From Nostocaceae cyanobacterium CSSed10_463m (GTDB lineage Bacteria > Cyanobacteriota > Cyanobacteriia > Cyanobacteriales > Nostocaceae): a stretch of 15,127 nt of DNA. Shown here one piece after another: positions 1-6,821 of the stretch. The DNA lies in the NCBI GenBank assembly GCA_003556955.1, contig PWQB01000775.1, positions 1-15,127 on the forward strand. Reading direction: 5' to 3'. How positions within the stretch are numbered: the first letter of the stretch is position 1; each line of letters begins with the position of its first letter. Made by a program: the position numbers and the translations under genes. The notes under the pieces are model-generated. The model ran no database searches, was not told the DNA's origin, and saw only the letters and a list, made by a program, of their open reading frames with translations.

Positions 1-157
1 GCACGGAGGCAATTTTATTTGAGCTATTTATTCACCATTATGCCTTATATATATTCCTCTCGGTAAAGCAGATCAAGCTAAAGCGATCATATATGCCTTA
101 TTTTTGGAATATATACGCTGAATTTGCTGTAAAGTTGCGATTTATTAAGTCTCTAAA

Positions 158-197
158 AGAAAGTGCCGAGTTGGAAACTTTTTACTCAGCACTTTCT
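158..197. repeat. Long hairpin sharing the AGTGCTG repeat motif
   Basis: Two 14-base arms at 158-171 and 184-197 are complementary except for one position and enclose a 12-base loop. The right arm read on the minus strand is AGAAAGTGCTGAGT, which contains the GAAAGTGCTGAGT string repeated in the array downstream of carA at the other end of the window. It lies about 60 bp beyond the thiE stop codon, so it could help end thiE transcription, but on the minus strand it has no clear T-run after it. Confidence 0.6.
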
Positions 198-224
198 TGT
201 ACAGACGCGATTTATCCCTTGTAG

Positions 225-244
225 AGACGCGATTTATCGCGTCT
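225..244. repeat. Small palindrome AGACGCGAT/ATCGCGTCT
   Basis: A near-perfect palindrome with 9-bp arms and a two-base loop, preceded at 203-216 by a partial second copy (AGACGCGATTTATC). Dispersed repeats of the form GTAGAGACGCGATTTATCGCGTCT are, from memory, very common between genes in Nostoc-type genomes. This copy lies 11 bp beyond the thiE stop codon. It could act as a weak 3' stabilising hairpin for thiE mRNA, which is an inference only. Confidence 0.6.
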
Positions 245-255
245 GGAAATGAAAG

Positions 256-1362
256 TTATGCTTTTATGCGATGCAATTGGGAAACCAAATATTGTGTAAT
301 TAGAGTAGGCTGTTCAGCTTCGATGATAGCTCTTACCATCGCTACACGTTCTGCTCCCGCTTCGATCACATCATTAATATTATTCGCATCTATACCCCCA
401 ATGGCAAACCAGGGAATTGAGCTATTTCTGGCGGCGTATCTGACATATTCTAAGCCGGCTGCGGGTTTGTTGGCTTTGGTGGGAGTTTCATAAACTGGGC
501 CGACACCAATATAGTCTGCACCTTCAGCAATTGCTTTTTGCATTTCGTCAGCATTTGTGGTTGAACGTCCAATCAAACGCTGATGTCCGAGCAATTGTCT
601 AGCCATAGCAATGGGCATATCTTGCTGTCCTAAATGTACCCCATCTGCATCTACAGCCAAAGCTAAATCTACTCTGTCATTAACAATAAATAAAGCACCA
701 TAAGAATGGCATAGTTGTCTTAATTTCGTCGCTTGTTCTAGACGCACAGTGTCATCAGTGGTTTTATCACGGTACTGTACTAGGGTTAATCCCCCTTTTA
801 AAGCAGCTTCCACCGTTTTTAACAAAGTTTCTGAGGGAGATGTCACCAGATATAAATGCGATCGCCACAGTAGTTGATGACGCTGATAGCCCATTAAACT
901 AGTCTCTAGGGCATAAACACGATAGCGCATCTGCTTCAAAGCTTTACCCATATTGGGATGATAAAGCTTGCCGTACTCCTCAAGTACCCGCATTGCTTCT
1001 TGAACACGGCAAAAATTTGCTTGTAATAGCGCCTTAATACTAGAGCGTTGTTCTTCCTGGGGATGGGTCAATTCTGTACCTGGATCACCTGGTGTATCTC
1101 GCGCCGCCCGCAATTCCGCCGTATGCCAATGAGCTAATTCTTGACGGAGATACTTGCATTCCCCCAGTAATTGAGCGTTATTCAACCCAAAGCGACACCA
1201 TTCTTCAATAATTCGCAAGCCTTCACGGGCGCGGTCTAGGTTAGCATCTAAAATCCGGTAAACAACTTGCTGTACTTCTGCTTTTTGGCTGTGTGAATCG
1301 ACCATGACAACAACCCTATTATTACTTTCATTAAGTGGCGTAATTTCAACACTTTTAGACAT
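256..1362 (-). CDS. thiE: Thiamine-phosphate synthase, cyanobacterial two-domain form
   Basis: Joins hydroxymethylpyrimidine pyrophosphate to the thiazole phosphate carboxylate to give thiamine phosphate, in the cytoplasm. The ThiE TIM barrel occupies roughly residues 165-368. It shows LVQYRDK, FIVNDRVDLALAVDADGVHLGQ, IGRST and GPVYETPTK, the usual pyrophosphate, Mg2+ and thiazole-binding segments, plus FAIGGI near the end. Residues about 30-150, starting YRILDANLDRAREGLRIIEEW, form the extra N-terminal domain of cyanobacterial ThiE. I believe this matches the family called ThiD2, a candidate HMP-phosphate kinase, which would make the protein bifunctional. The start used is ATG at 1362. A second in-frame ATG at 1302 gives a protein 20 residues shorter with the domain intact and is a real alternative. 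No TPP riboswitch is visible upstream, and no thi genes flank it. Confidence 0.95.
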   Translation of the reverse strand: MSKSVEITPLNESNNRVVVMVDSHSQKAEVQQVVYRILDANLDRAREGLRIIEEWCRFGLNNAQLLGECKYLRQELAHWHTAELRAARDTPGDPGTELTHPQEEQRSSIKALLQANFCRVQEAMRVLEEYGKLYHPNMGKALKQMRYRVYALETSLMGYQRHQLLWRSHLYLVTSPSETLLKTVEAALKGGLTLVQYRDKTTDDTVRLEQATKLRQLCHSYGALFIVNDRVDLALAVDADGVHLGQQDMPIAMARQLLGHQRLIGRSTTNADEMQKAIAEGADYIGVGPVYETPTKANKPAAGLEYVRYAARNSSIPWFAIGGIDANNINDVIEAGAERVAMVRAIIEAEQPTLITQYLVSQLHRIKA

Positions 1363-1758
1363 TTTGATTAAAAATTTTTAGTAGGACGAACTGAAAAATA
1401 AGTAGCGGTTGACTATAGATTTATACATAATTAAGTTATTACATAGCGGACAAAGATTTAGGGACGATTTTATAATATATCTTAAAGTGGGCAAAAACCA
1501 TATACATCATTATCTCAAAGAAGAGGAAAAGGGGCAGGAGGCAGGGGAGAAGGTCAACACCAAAAATCCTGACCCATGAAACAGGACAAAAAACGACCTC
1601 CACCAGTTAACTTTATTTACTATTAAGTAAGTGGGCGAGAATAAATCAAACTACATTAATTAATGTAAAAATAATGAGATTAGTTTGTAGTAATTGCTCT
1701 CAGCCCTCAAATAAGGACTAAAGTCCTGACTACGAACCTTGAATTATTCATGCTGTTC

Positions 1759-1881
1759 TACAGAACTCCTATTTGATTTTTGAAAAAATTCAGTATGCTG
1801 TTACTAATTTTTTCCTGTTCCCTGTTCCCTGTTCCCTGTTCCCTGCCTCTACGCGAACAATAATCAAACCGGATTCCTATA
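1759..1881. mobile_element. MITE-like element, copy 1, with TTCCCTG array
   Basis: Imperfect terminal inverted repeats of about 18 bp bound a 123-bp segment. The left end reads TACAGAACTCCTATTTGA and the right end read on the minus strand is TATAGGAATCCGGTTTGA (13 of 18 match). Inside are one partial and four perfect TTCCCTG heptamers (1812-1845) followed by CCTCTACG. The same organisation recurs at 5695-5845, with the 18 bases of the right end (CAAACCGGATTCCTATAT) identical. There is no coding capacity, so any movement would have to be in trans. The right end directly abuts the stop codon of the ZIP-like gene at 1882-1884. Confidence 0.65.
1812..1845. repeat. TTCCCTG heptanucleotide tandem repeat
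   Basis: Four exact tandem copies of TTCCCTG (1818-1845) are preceded by a six-base partial copy. This is a short tandemly repeated repetitive (STRR) sequence as known from heterocystous cyanobacteria. A second array of the same unit lies at 5769-5802 in the sister element. Confidence 0.9.
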
Positions 1882-2619
1882 TTAAACAGCTAATAGGATA
1901 ATGGCATAAATGAATGCACCAAAAGCAAATGACCAAAAGCAGCTTTCTCTGACTTCTGGTAACTCTTCTTTGACTACATTAAGTACAATTCCTCCCGCTA
2001 AAAATGCAAATAATATTGCCACCACTACTTGATTCATTTTGGTGCTGATGCCAATAAACCAACCAATAATTATTGCTATTGCTAACAACCATCTTCCAAT
2101 TCGGTTATATATATTTTGGTGATGTTCGCGCAAACCATGATCATTGACGACAAAATGCAGCGCCATAGCAAAAGCAAATAATAATAAACTCTGGATACTG
2201 GATTCTTCTCGGTGTACTAGCAAGTAGCCAATTAAAATGTTATAAATTGCAAAAGCACCAATGTGTATCCAAAAAAAATCTGTATAAGTTACATCTGTCT
2301 TTCCTGTTCTTTGGCGGCTTTGACGCGATGTTCTGGCGAATCGTTCTAAACCATAGAATACTGTTAAACCTAACAGCGCCACCACATAAACATGATGCTC
2401 TAGAAAATTCAGTCCTATATTTACCTGGTTTTGGAATGTTGCTTGTGCTTGACTCAGTTCTGGCAAAATGTGGATAAACACATAAGCTACAGATACTCCA
2501 CTGCCAAAGGATAAGCAACGACGATGCAGTTTCCTGCTCAAAACTCTGAGTTGACCAGCAAACAAATGTATGGTGGCTAAGGCGATCGCTAAAATACCCG
2601 TGTTAATGGTATTAATCAT
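1882..2619 (-). CDS. ZIP-like integral membrane protein, possible metal transporter
   Basis: A 245-residue protein made almost entirely of hydrophobic helices, about seven to eight: near 5-22, 40-57, 73-92, 112-135, 144-160, 176-192, 197-215 and 228-245. Several polar motifs lie where ZIP-family transporters keep metal ligands. These are HILPEL at 50-55, ALHFVVNDHGL at 153-163 (compare HNxxDG in helix 4 of ZIP proteins), and GGIVLNVVKEELPE at 209-222, which resembles the glutamate-containing helix of the same family. The match is distant, so the family assignment and any zinc or iron specificity are inference. Start is ATG at 2619. It is transcribed away from the DUF1565 gene on its right, with 71 bp between the two starts, so the two share a divergent promoter region. 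A repeat element touches its stop codon. Confidence 0.7.
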   Translation of the reverse strand: MINTINTGILAIALATIHLFAGQLRVLSRKLHRRCLSFGSGVSVAYVFIHILPELSQAQATFQNQVNIGLNFLEHHVYVVALLGLTVFYGLERFARTSRQSRQRTGKTDVTYTDFFWIHIGAFAIYNILIGYLLVHREESSIQSLLLFAFAMALHFVVNDHGLREHHQNIYNRIGRWLLAIAIIIGWFIGISTKMNQVVVAILFAFLAGGIVLNVVKEELPEVRESCFWSFAFGAFIYAIILLAV

Positions 2620-2690
2620 TACATATTAGCAATTTTTGTAATCAATATATATAATTATCGACATTCTCATGTCTGAGGGTATACAACTTG

Positions 2691-4250
2691 ATGGTTAGGA
2701 ATTATTTAAAGCGAACTGAACCAATTATGTATTCTAAATATCCTTCAGCAGAAAACCTGCAATTCTCACTCAATTCACCGATTAAGAGAACAAATTCTTC
2801 CCTAGAATTAGTTTTACCTCTAGTTTCTGCCATTTTGTCTTTCACCCTGGGCTTAGGAGTAGCAGGTATAACTTTACTTGGTGTGAGTTCTAGTAGGGTT
2901 TCGGCTCAAATGCCTGTGGGCGCAAGCACTACGTCTGAACAGAAAGTGTTGTTTGTCAACCCAAATATGGGAAATAATACTGCGGGTAATGGTAGTGAAA
3001 GCGCTCCTTTGCAGACAATTACCCAAGCTTTGCAACTAGCATCTGCCAATACGGTGATTATGCTTTCTCCAGGGACTTATAGTGCTGACACCGGAGAAGT
3101 CTTTCCCCTGCGACTCAAACCTGGTGTTACTATTCAAGGAGATATTAGCAATAAAGGACAAGGAATCACAATTACTGGCGGTGGAGGATTCCTCAGTAGT
3201 AGCTTTGGCGGTCAAAACGTCACCATTATTGGCGCAGATGAAGCTAAGTTAACTGGGGTAACGGTGACAAATCCTAATCCCCGTGGTTATGGTTTGTGGA
3301 TTGAATCGAGTCATCCTGTAATCTCGAACAACACATTTACTGGTAGTACTCAAGATGGGATTTCTTTGACGGGAAACAGTACGCCGACAATTAGCCAAAA
3401 TCACTTTCATCGTAATGGGGCTAATGGCATTACTATCGGCGGTGATTCTCAGCCGGAAGTGCGGGAAAATATCTTTGATCAAACAGGATTTGGGATTAAT
3501 ATTACCCAAAATGCTGCGCCTATCTTGGTAAGTAATCAAATTCAAAACAATCGCTCTGGAATTATAGTCCAAGCTAATGCTCGGCCGATTTTACGAAATA
3601 ATTTAATTCAAGGGAATAGAGAAGATGGTTTAGTGGCGATCGCCCAAGCTATTCCCAATTTAGGTACTATTGCTGAACCAGGTGGTAATCAATTTCGCAA
3701 TAATTCTCGCCATGATATTAATGCCAGTGCGACAAAAGAGACGATTCCAGCTGCTGGTAACAACTTGTCCCAAAATCGCATTGCAGGTAAGGTAGATATC
3801 AATGCTCAAATAGCACCCACAGCTAACCTTCCTCAGCGTCGCATTGTCGGAAATGGGAGCATCCAGGAAAATAACCAGTCTAATCAGTCACAAATAAATT
3901 ATGTGCGGATTGATCCCAATGTTGTAGAATTTGCCGCCCCCCAGTTACCATCCTCTGGGCAAGCAGCACCTCCCTTTGGAGAATCACCTCGATCACCAGT
4001 CCCTAACAATAATGCCTACTTACCCCCTGCTAGAGTTCCGTCTGGTGTACGTTACCGGGTAGTAGTGAATATTGCCAATGATCGGGAACGAGCCATAGTC
4101 AGAAACTTAGCACCCGATGCCTTTCCTACTACCCGCCAAGGTCGTCGAGTTATGCAAGTGGGAGTTTTTAGCGATCGCAATAATGCCGATGAAATGGTAA
4201 ATGCCCTGAATAGGAACGGTTTAAGGACTACACTTGAGCCATTACGTTAA
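2691..4250 (+). CDS. DUF1565 beta-helix protein with membrane segment and SPOR-like C-terminus
   Basis: Probably an envelope protein facing the periplasm. Numbered from this start, residues about 40-66 are one hydrophobic helix followed by SSSRVSAQ, which could be a late signal-peptide cleavage site or an uncleaved anchor. Residues about 85-345 are a DUF1565/right-handed parallel beta-helix region, opening with LFVNPNMGNN and carrying recurrent short turns such as PVISNNTF, PTISQNHF, PEVRENIF and PILRNNLI, one per coil. A Pro/Asn/Gln-rich linker (about 375-450) leads to a last 65 residues with RYRVVV, VMQVGVFSDRNNADEMVNALNRNGL, typical of SPOR domains, which bind denuded peptidoglycan glycans. 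The reading frame also opens at TTG 2688. I prefer ATG 2691; ATG 2727 is possible and gives a more normal signal peptide. The substrate or role of the beta-helix is unknown. It is a paralogue of the protein at 6822-8900. Confidence 0.85.
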   Translation: MVRNYLKRTEPIMYSKYPSAENLQFSLNSPIKRTNSSLELVLPLVSAILSFTLGLGVAGITLLGVSSSRVSAQMPVGASTTSEQKVLFVNPNMGNNTAGNGSESAPLQTITQALQLASANTVIMLSPGTYSADTGEVFPLRLKPGVTIQGDISNKGQGITITGGGGFLSSSFGGQNVTIIGADEAKLTGVTVTNPNPRGYGLWIESSHPVISNNTFTGSTQDGISLTGNSTPTISQNHFHRNGANGITIGGDSQPEVRENIFDQTGFGINITQNAAPILVSNQIQNNRSGIIVQANARPILRNNLIQGNREDGLVAIAQAIPNLGTIAEPGGNQFRNNSRHDINASATKETIPAAGNNLSQNRIAGKVDINAQIAPTANLPQRRIVGNGSIQENNQSNQSQINYVRIDPNVVEFAAPQLPSSGQAAPPFGESPRSPVPNNNAYLPPARVPSGVRYRVVVNIANDRERAIVRNLAPDAFPTTRQGRRVMQVGVFSDRNNADEMVNALNRNGLRTTLEPLR

Positions 4251-4264
4251 CGGATTCACCCTAG

Positions 4265-4302
4265 CCCCTCTTCTGCGCCAGAAGAGGGGTTTAAGTTTTT
4301 TC
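4265..4302 (+). terminator. Rho-independent terminator of the SPOR/DUF1565 gene
   Basis: An 11-bp perfect stem, CCCCTCTTCTG (4265-4275) and CAGAAGAGGGG (4279-4289), closes a three-base loop and is followed by TTTAAGTTTTTT. It starts 15 bp after the stop codon at 4250. It is the clearest intrinsic terminator in the window. Confidence 0.9.
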
Positions 4303-4390
4303 CATGTCTTTAACCACCTTAGCAGTTGCTATATCTTGGATTTTTTGTCTTTAATTTTGAATTGTTTGAATTAAAGCAGGTTGCAGGTAT

Positions 4391-4480
4391 ATGAGGTACA
4401 AAAGCAATAGTAAAACTCTTGTGGGGTGGGCATACTTCGACAAGCTCAGTACAAGTCTTGCCCGCCCTTGTGTACCTCAT
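4391..4480. mobile_element. 90-bp MITE-like element with perfect 10-bp terminal inverted repeats
   Basis: ATGAGGTACA at 4391-4400 is exactly complementary to TGTACCTCAT at 4471-4480. Inside, GGGTGGGCA pairs with TGCCCGCCC with one mismatch, bracketing the string TTCGACAAGCTCAGTACAAG, which I recall as a widespread cyanobacterial dispersed repeat. The whole segment could fold into a long hairpin. It has no gene and no obvious target-site duplication. It lies 5 bp beyond the desaturase stop codon and so could serve as its transcription end. Confidence 0.65.
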
Positions 4481-4485
4481 CAAAA

Positions 4486-5592
4486 TTAAATGTGCTGTAA
4501 TGGGACTTTTGGGTTCAGGGGGCAAGGCATAGAAATTTTTCCAGACGAATCTATCAAAGTATTTTCATCTTGATAATGTCGAGGACTTTCCATCAACAAA
4601 CGCCAAGCTTCTTGGGCATCCAATAAATTATATGTCTGTGCATAATTACTTTTTAATAGCTCTCGCACCTGAACATAATAATCAGAGTTCATGCCTGGGA
4701 AGATATGATGTTCTGTATGGTGAGAGAAGTTAAAATGTAACAGGTCAAAGAATTTAGAAACTCGTAAAGATGTAGAATTTACCACGGGGTCATTCACATC
4801 GGTCATTGGACAAAGCATATGATGCGTATAAATATAAAACATCAACCCTGCATGACCAATTGCAATGGGCAAAAAGTAGCCTAGTATGAGTTTCAGGGGG
4901 TTAAATTCTAGATAGGCTAAAATAGCTAGATGAACGATTGAAATGACAAATAACTCACCTGCAATAACTCGACGATCTTTAGCACTGACTGTAAATGCTG
5001 CCGGCACATAATTGACAGATTTATTATTAAAAAATAGTACAGATGTGAGATTGCGAAAAGTATGTCCTCCCCAGGCCAATATCATTCCCATGATTAAAAA
5101 TAGAGGATTCACTTCTAGAGAAGGCACAACTATATTATTAAACCATTTACCCCAAGTCTGAGGCTGTTGATATAAGTAATTGCGGTCAGGATCACTCAAA
5201 CTATTGGTTTGATGATGATGCACTCGGTTATGAACTGACTTCCATAACGTTGGCGGCATCCACAACATTATTTGCCCTGGAAAGCTGAATAAATAGGCTA
5301 GTTTTGGGTTTCTGATCACGGTGCCGTGTAACATATCGTGAGAGATACATCCCAAAGCCATGACGCTATTACCCATAATAATTGTTAGAGGTAAATATAA
5401 CCATAAAAGATATATTGACCAGCTATCTAAATGATCTGCTATCATCCAGCCTAGTGTCAAAATTGCCAGATTAATTACCAGGATTATTAACTTACTAGCG
5501 TCAGGTGCAAATGCTTGAGGTGGGAGCAAAAGACGCAGTTTTCTTGAGTATGTCTGTTGATTAATTAATGTCTGCTTAGTATTCAAATTCAT
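4486..5592 (-). CDS. Membrane fatty acid desaturase family protein
   Basis: Introduces a double bond into a lipid acyl chain, or hydroxylates a related substrate, using a di-iron centre in the membrane. The three histidine boxes are complete: HDMLH at 85-89, HNRVHH at 121-126 and HHTEHH at 291-296, the last followed by IFPG. Hydrophobic spans lie near 35-80, 97-115, 160-178 and 210-258, as expected for family PF00487. The 368-residue length is normal and no cytochrome b5 domain is fused. The HDxxH first box separates it from the acyl-lipid delta-9 DesC type (HRxxxH). I cannot tell which carbon it acts on, so no symbol is given. Start is ATG at 5592; no strong ribosome binding site is seen. 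It stands alone, with a repeat element on each side. Confidence 0.9.
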   Translation of the reverse strand: MNLNTKQTLINQQTYSRKLRLLLPPQAFAPDASKLIILVINLAILTLGWMIADHLDSWSIYLLWLYLPLTIIMGNSVMALGCISHDMLHGTVIRNPKLAYLFSFPGQIMLWMPPTLWKSVHNRVHHHQTNSLSDPDRNYLYQQPQTWGKWFNNIVVPSLEVNPLFLIMGMILAWGGHTFRNLTSVLFFNNKSVNYVPAAFTVSAKDRRVIAGELFVISIVHLAILAYLEFNPLKLILGYFLPIAIGHAGLMFYIYTHHMLCPMTDVNDPVVNSTSLRVSKFFDLLHFNFSHHTEHHIFPGMNSDYYVQVRELLKSNYAQTYNLLDAQEAWRLLMESPRHYQDENTLIDSSGKISMPCPLNPKVPLQHI

Positions 5593-5694
5593 CGCTAATT
5601 TTTACATAAGAACTTTAACCAAATCTTTGCAAAAACTAACAGATTTTAGGCAAGTTTCCAGCAAGAGGCTTATTCACAATAACACATTACTAGG

Positions 5695-5845
5695 TATATA
5701 GGACTCCTATTTGAATTTTGATAGCTTTGGCGTAAGCCATACAAAACGACCTATACCTTGATTCCTTCTTCCCTGTTCCCTGTTCCCTGTTCCCTGTTCC
5801 CTACCTCTACGAGTAAATTTAGAAACCAAACCGGATTCCTATATA
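5695..5845. mobile_element. MITE-like element, copy 2, with TTCCCTG array
   Basis: The left end reads TATATAGGACTCCTATTTGA and the right end, on the minus strand, TATATAGGAATCCGGTTTGG: 16 of 20 positions match, so these are good terminal inverted repeats for a 151-bp element. The core carries four perfect TTCCCTG heptamers plus a partial fifth, then ACCTCTACG, as in the copy at 1759-1881. The segment between left end and array differs completely between the copies. It has no coding capacity and lies 102 bp upstream of the desaturase start. Confidence 0.7.
5769..5802. repeat. TTCCCTG heptanucleotide tandem repeat
   Basis: Four exact tandem copies of TTCCCTG (5769-5796) and a six-base partial copy. 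It is the same unit, in the same copy number and orientation relative to the element ends, as the array at 1812-1845. Confidence 0.9.
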
Positions 5846-5899
5846 TTATTTTTAATAAATATTAATTAGTTAGAAATCTGGCAAATTCAAAATATCAGA

Positions 5900-5924
5900 A
5901 TGCTTAAAACCTCTAGAGAGGGTT
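5900..5924 (-). terminator. Weak candidate terminator
   Basis: On the minus strand, CCTCT (5921-5917) can pair with AGAGG (5914-5910) around a two-base loop. The stem extends through two A-T pairs past a one-base bulge, and TTTTAAG follows. It lies about 55 bp after the stop codon at 5980. The very tight loop and short T-run make it a weak case. Confidence 0.25.
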
Positions 5925-5979
5925 ACCCAAACTAGAATTTGTGAATATAAGTATCGAGTTCTTCCTGGGCATAGACGCG

Positions 5980-6678
5980 TTATCGCTGATCATCCGACAT
6001 CGCTTTTAGTTTTGACGTAAATGAATCAGAGTGATTACTGTTTCCTGGAGTGAATTGTCCAATGGGAGGATGATTGGCAGATGGTGGTAGAAGTTTTTTC
6101 TCCTGGTGAGGTTTTGGTAAGGTTGATTTTCTCGGAAAATTATTTTGTGAATTTGGCATAGCCTGAGTAGCAGAGGCAGAAGTTCGGAGAGTGGAAGATA
6201 CTAAGATGTTTTCTTCTGGCTTCTCCTGTTGTTGTAAATTCATTTCTGGGATGGTTGCAGTTTCAGGTTGCCGATAACGATTCCCTACCATAGCTGGTAA
6301 GGGATTGACTGCAACTGGTTGAGGAATCGCTGCTGACTCAGATGGAATTTGTGGTTTTATGGTCGGTAGAACTGGTGCAGCTAGTTCAGTTAAGCATTCA
6401 GGAAACTTGCTACAAATCAGGCGTTCAAATTCCATATTGAAATGATAAATAGCCTGGCCTCGACGCTGCCAAAATGCTAAAATTTGCTGCACAGAAATTC
6501 CTTTATAACGCCCTTGATAGAGTGCTTCAACTACTGCCAAGTGTAGCCAGGTGACGGGATATTGAGTTTGCCAACGTTTAATTAGCTCACTAGCAGTATG
6601 GCCACTCAGGTCAAAACTGTAGTGAGTTAATAGAGCAATTGCTAATTCAGCAGAGGTTTGTGAGGCTGTTGTCATCAT
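5980..6678 (-). CDS. Uncharacterised cyanobacterial protein, helical N-domain and Pro/Gln-rich tail
   Basis: I do not recognise a named family. The first 85 or so residues (from MMTTASQTSAELAIALLTHY) look like a compact helical domain, with aromatic and hydrophobic positions such as WLHLAVVEALYQGRYKGISVQQILAFWQRRGQ. The rest (about 90-232) is low-complexity, rich in Pro, Gln, Asn and Ser, and probably disordered. There is no signal peptide or membrane segment. I chose ATG at 6678. The frame is open back to TTG at 6765, which would add 29 residues that look unlike a folded domain. It follows the SLH gene on the same strand with a gap of about 143 bp (56 bp for the longer form), so cotranscription is possible. 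The N-domain may bind a protein or nucleic acid partner, but nothing in the sequence shows which. Confidence 0.7.
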   Translation of the reverse strand: MMTTASQTSAELAIALLTHYSFDLSGHTASELIKRWQTQYPVTWLHLAVVEALYQGRYKGISVQQILAFWQRRGQAIYHFNMEFERLICSKFPECLTELAAPVLPTIKPQIPSESAAIPQPVAVNPLPAMVGNRYRQPETATIPEMNLQQQEKPEENILVSSTLRTSASATQAMPNSQNNFPRKSTLPKPHQEKKLLPPSANHPPIGQFTPGNSNHSDSFTSKLKAMSDDQR

Positions 6679-6821
6679 GGGACTATTGACTTCAGACGCA
6701 GGGTATAAATTATCTACCCGTCGCTTATAGCCTATCGTGTTTTTAGCTACAGAATTTGTTACCAAGACTTTCCAGGCTGATAAATAGTGTCTTTCATTTT
6801 ACTTGGTCAATTGCTGACTGT

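Larger units (their letters stand above)
1..255. other. Gene-free left edge with inverted repeats
   Basis: No coding region is supported here. The stretch is AT-rich and carries a 10-bp perfect inverted repeat (TATATATTCC at 48-57 and GGAATATATA at 106-115) and a direct repeat of TATGCCTTAT. Its right half holds the two hairpins listed separately at 158-197 and 225-244. It is the region downstream of thiE. What lies beyond the left edge is unknown. Confidence 0.6.
1363..1881. other. Repeat-rich intergenic region upstream of thiE
   Basis: No gene is visible in these 519 bp. The stretch includes the thiE promoter region, a purine-rich heptad-like tract at 1531-1551 (GGGGCAG, GAGGCAG, GGGAGAA), a small hairpin GGACTaaaGTCC at 1712-1723 inside a sequence that looks like a dispersed Nostoc repeat, and the MITE-like element at 1759-1881. 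I looked for a thi-box on the minus strand and did not find its conserved core. Confidence 0.6.
5593..5979. other. Intergenic region with repeat element upstream of the desaturase
   Basis: No gene is visible in these 387 bp. The central part is the MITE-like element at 5695-5845. The 102 bp between the element and the desaturase start (5593-5694) must hold the desaturase promoter unless it starts within the element. Near the right side a small hairpin (5908-5924) could weakly terminate the gene at 5980. Confidence 0.55.

Noticed and set aside
1..255. tRNA or small RNA gene at the left edge
   Set aside because: No cloverleaf or conserved T-loop sequence is found, and the hairpins match dispersed repeat types.
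197..493. Plus-strand reading frame opposite the thiE 3' end
   Set aside because: It is antisense to well-conserved thiE codons, starts in a hairpin repeat and has no ribosome binding site.
1363..1760. Possible TPP riboswitch upstream of thiE
   Set aside because: On the minus strand GGGCTGAGAG occurs near 1696-1705, but the second conserved core (CCTGATCTGG...AATGCCAGCG type) is missing and the helices do not form. The match is to a dispersed repeat.
3249..3572. Minus-strand reading frame of 107 codons in the beta-helix gene
   Set aside because: It lies opposite regular beta-helix coils whose periodic codons keep the antisense frame open; no start signals.
4319..4525. Minus-strand reading frame of 68 codons
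   Set aside because: It runs through the 90-bp inverted-repeat element and the desaturase 3' end; its CTELVEVC string is the translation of a dispersed repeat.
4486..5592. Beta-carotene hydroxylase or ketolase
   Set aside because: The spacing and type of the three histidine boxes and the HHTEHHIFPG end fit acyl-lipid desaturases better, though the substrate is not proven.
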